NCBI GenBank assembly: GCA_012295275.1
Contig: CM022672.1
Location: forward strand, 1,000,443-1,064,442
Source of the DNA: Chrysomallon squamiferum
Lineage: Eukaryota > Mollusca > Gastropoda > Neomphalida > Peltospiridae
Direction of reading: 5' to 3'
Length of the DNA: 64,000 nucleotides
Below the pieces are notes generated by a model that saw only the letters and a program-made list of their open reading frames with translations, did no database searches and was not told the DNA's origin. Position 1 is the first letter of the stretch. Every line of letters starts with the position of its first letter. Position numbers and translations under genes: made by a program. Positions 63,783 through 64,000 of the stretch are shown here, piece by piece.

Positions 63783-64000
63783 CTGGCAATAAATAAATAA
63801 GAAATTTATGATTAACAAAAAATATTTTAAATAATTTTTTAAATATTACTGTAAATGATCTTATGTACCGTTTGATAAAAATTTCATGAACAAGTAAATA
63901 TTCTTTACACTGAAACCTATCTCCTCCCTTCATAAAATGTTCTGTCTAAAACCCTTTCGTTTATTAAAATTAAATATCATTTAAAATTTCATACGTTTTT

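Noticed and set aside
1-64000. A single new biological system linking the three genes
   Set aside because: The genes lie on different strands with separate promoters and well-known unrelated roles; nothing in the sequence ties them together.

Overview
The window is animal nuclear DNA. Genes are split into short exons with GT-AG introns, intergenic DNA is very AT-rich and packed with microsatellites, and tRNA-like SINE pieces are present. The protein sequences are invertebrate-like. A lophotrochozoan, most likely a mollusc and possibly a cephalopod, fits best, but this rests on general pattern and not on a diagnostic match.

Three protein-coding genes can be read. (1) Minus strand, 1-4709: the first four coding exons of a MAP-kinase phosphatase (dual-specificity phosphatase, DUSP1/2/4/5 type) with rhodanese-like docking domain and HCHAGVSRS active site; it runs off the left edge, and a compact TATA/CCAAT promoter lies just upstream. 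(2) Plus strand, 34504-53519: a complete adducin, 19 coding exons, about 797 residues, with aldolase-like head, neck, tail and a C-terminal lysine-rich MARCKS-related domain. Its 3'UTR probably reaches about 58.1 kb. Exon 4 is not a multiple of three and carries an apparent indel. (3) Minus strand, 62460-63782: the last four exons of a RAB24-like small GTPase, entering from the right edge and ending in a CaaX-like CKAS. Adducin and RAB24 converge tail to tail.

Between the phosphatase and adducin lie about 29 kb without recognisable coding sequence. From 5 to 23.4 kb it is dominated by CA, GA, TAA and TAG arrays and contains two inverted, partly identical foldback elements, a small pogo/Tigger-like MITE, tRNA-derived SINE pieces, a 41-44 bp minisatellite and several GC-rich promoter-like patches. 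From 23.4 kb on long arrays become scarcer, and a YY1-type sequence at 23450 is one of several candidates for the adducin first exon.

The genes have separate known jobs (MAPK dephosphorylation, spectrin-actin capping, autophagy-related trafficking) and nothing suggests they work as one system. No CRISPR array, rRNA or functional tRNA gene was seen. All joins and motifs were read by eye; no homology search or folding was run.
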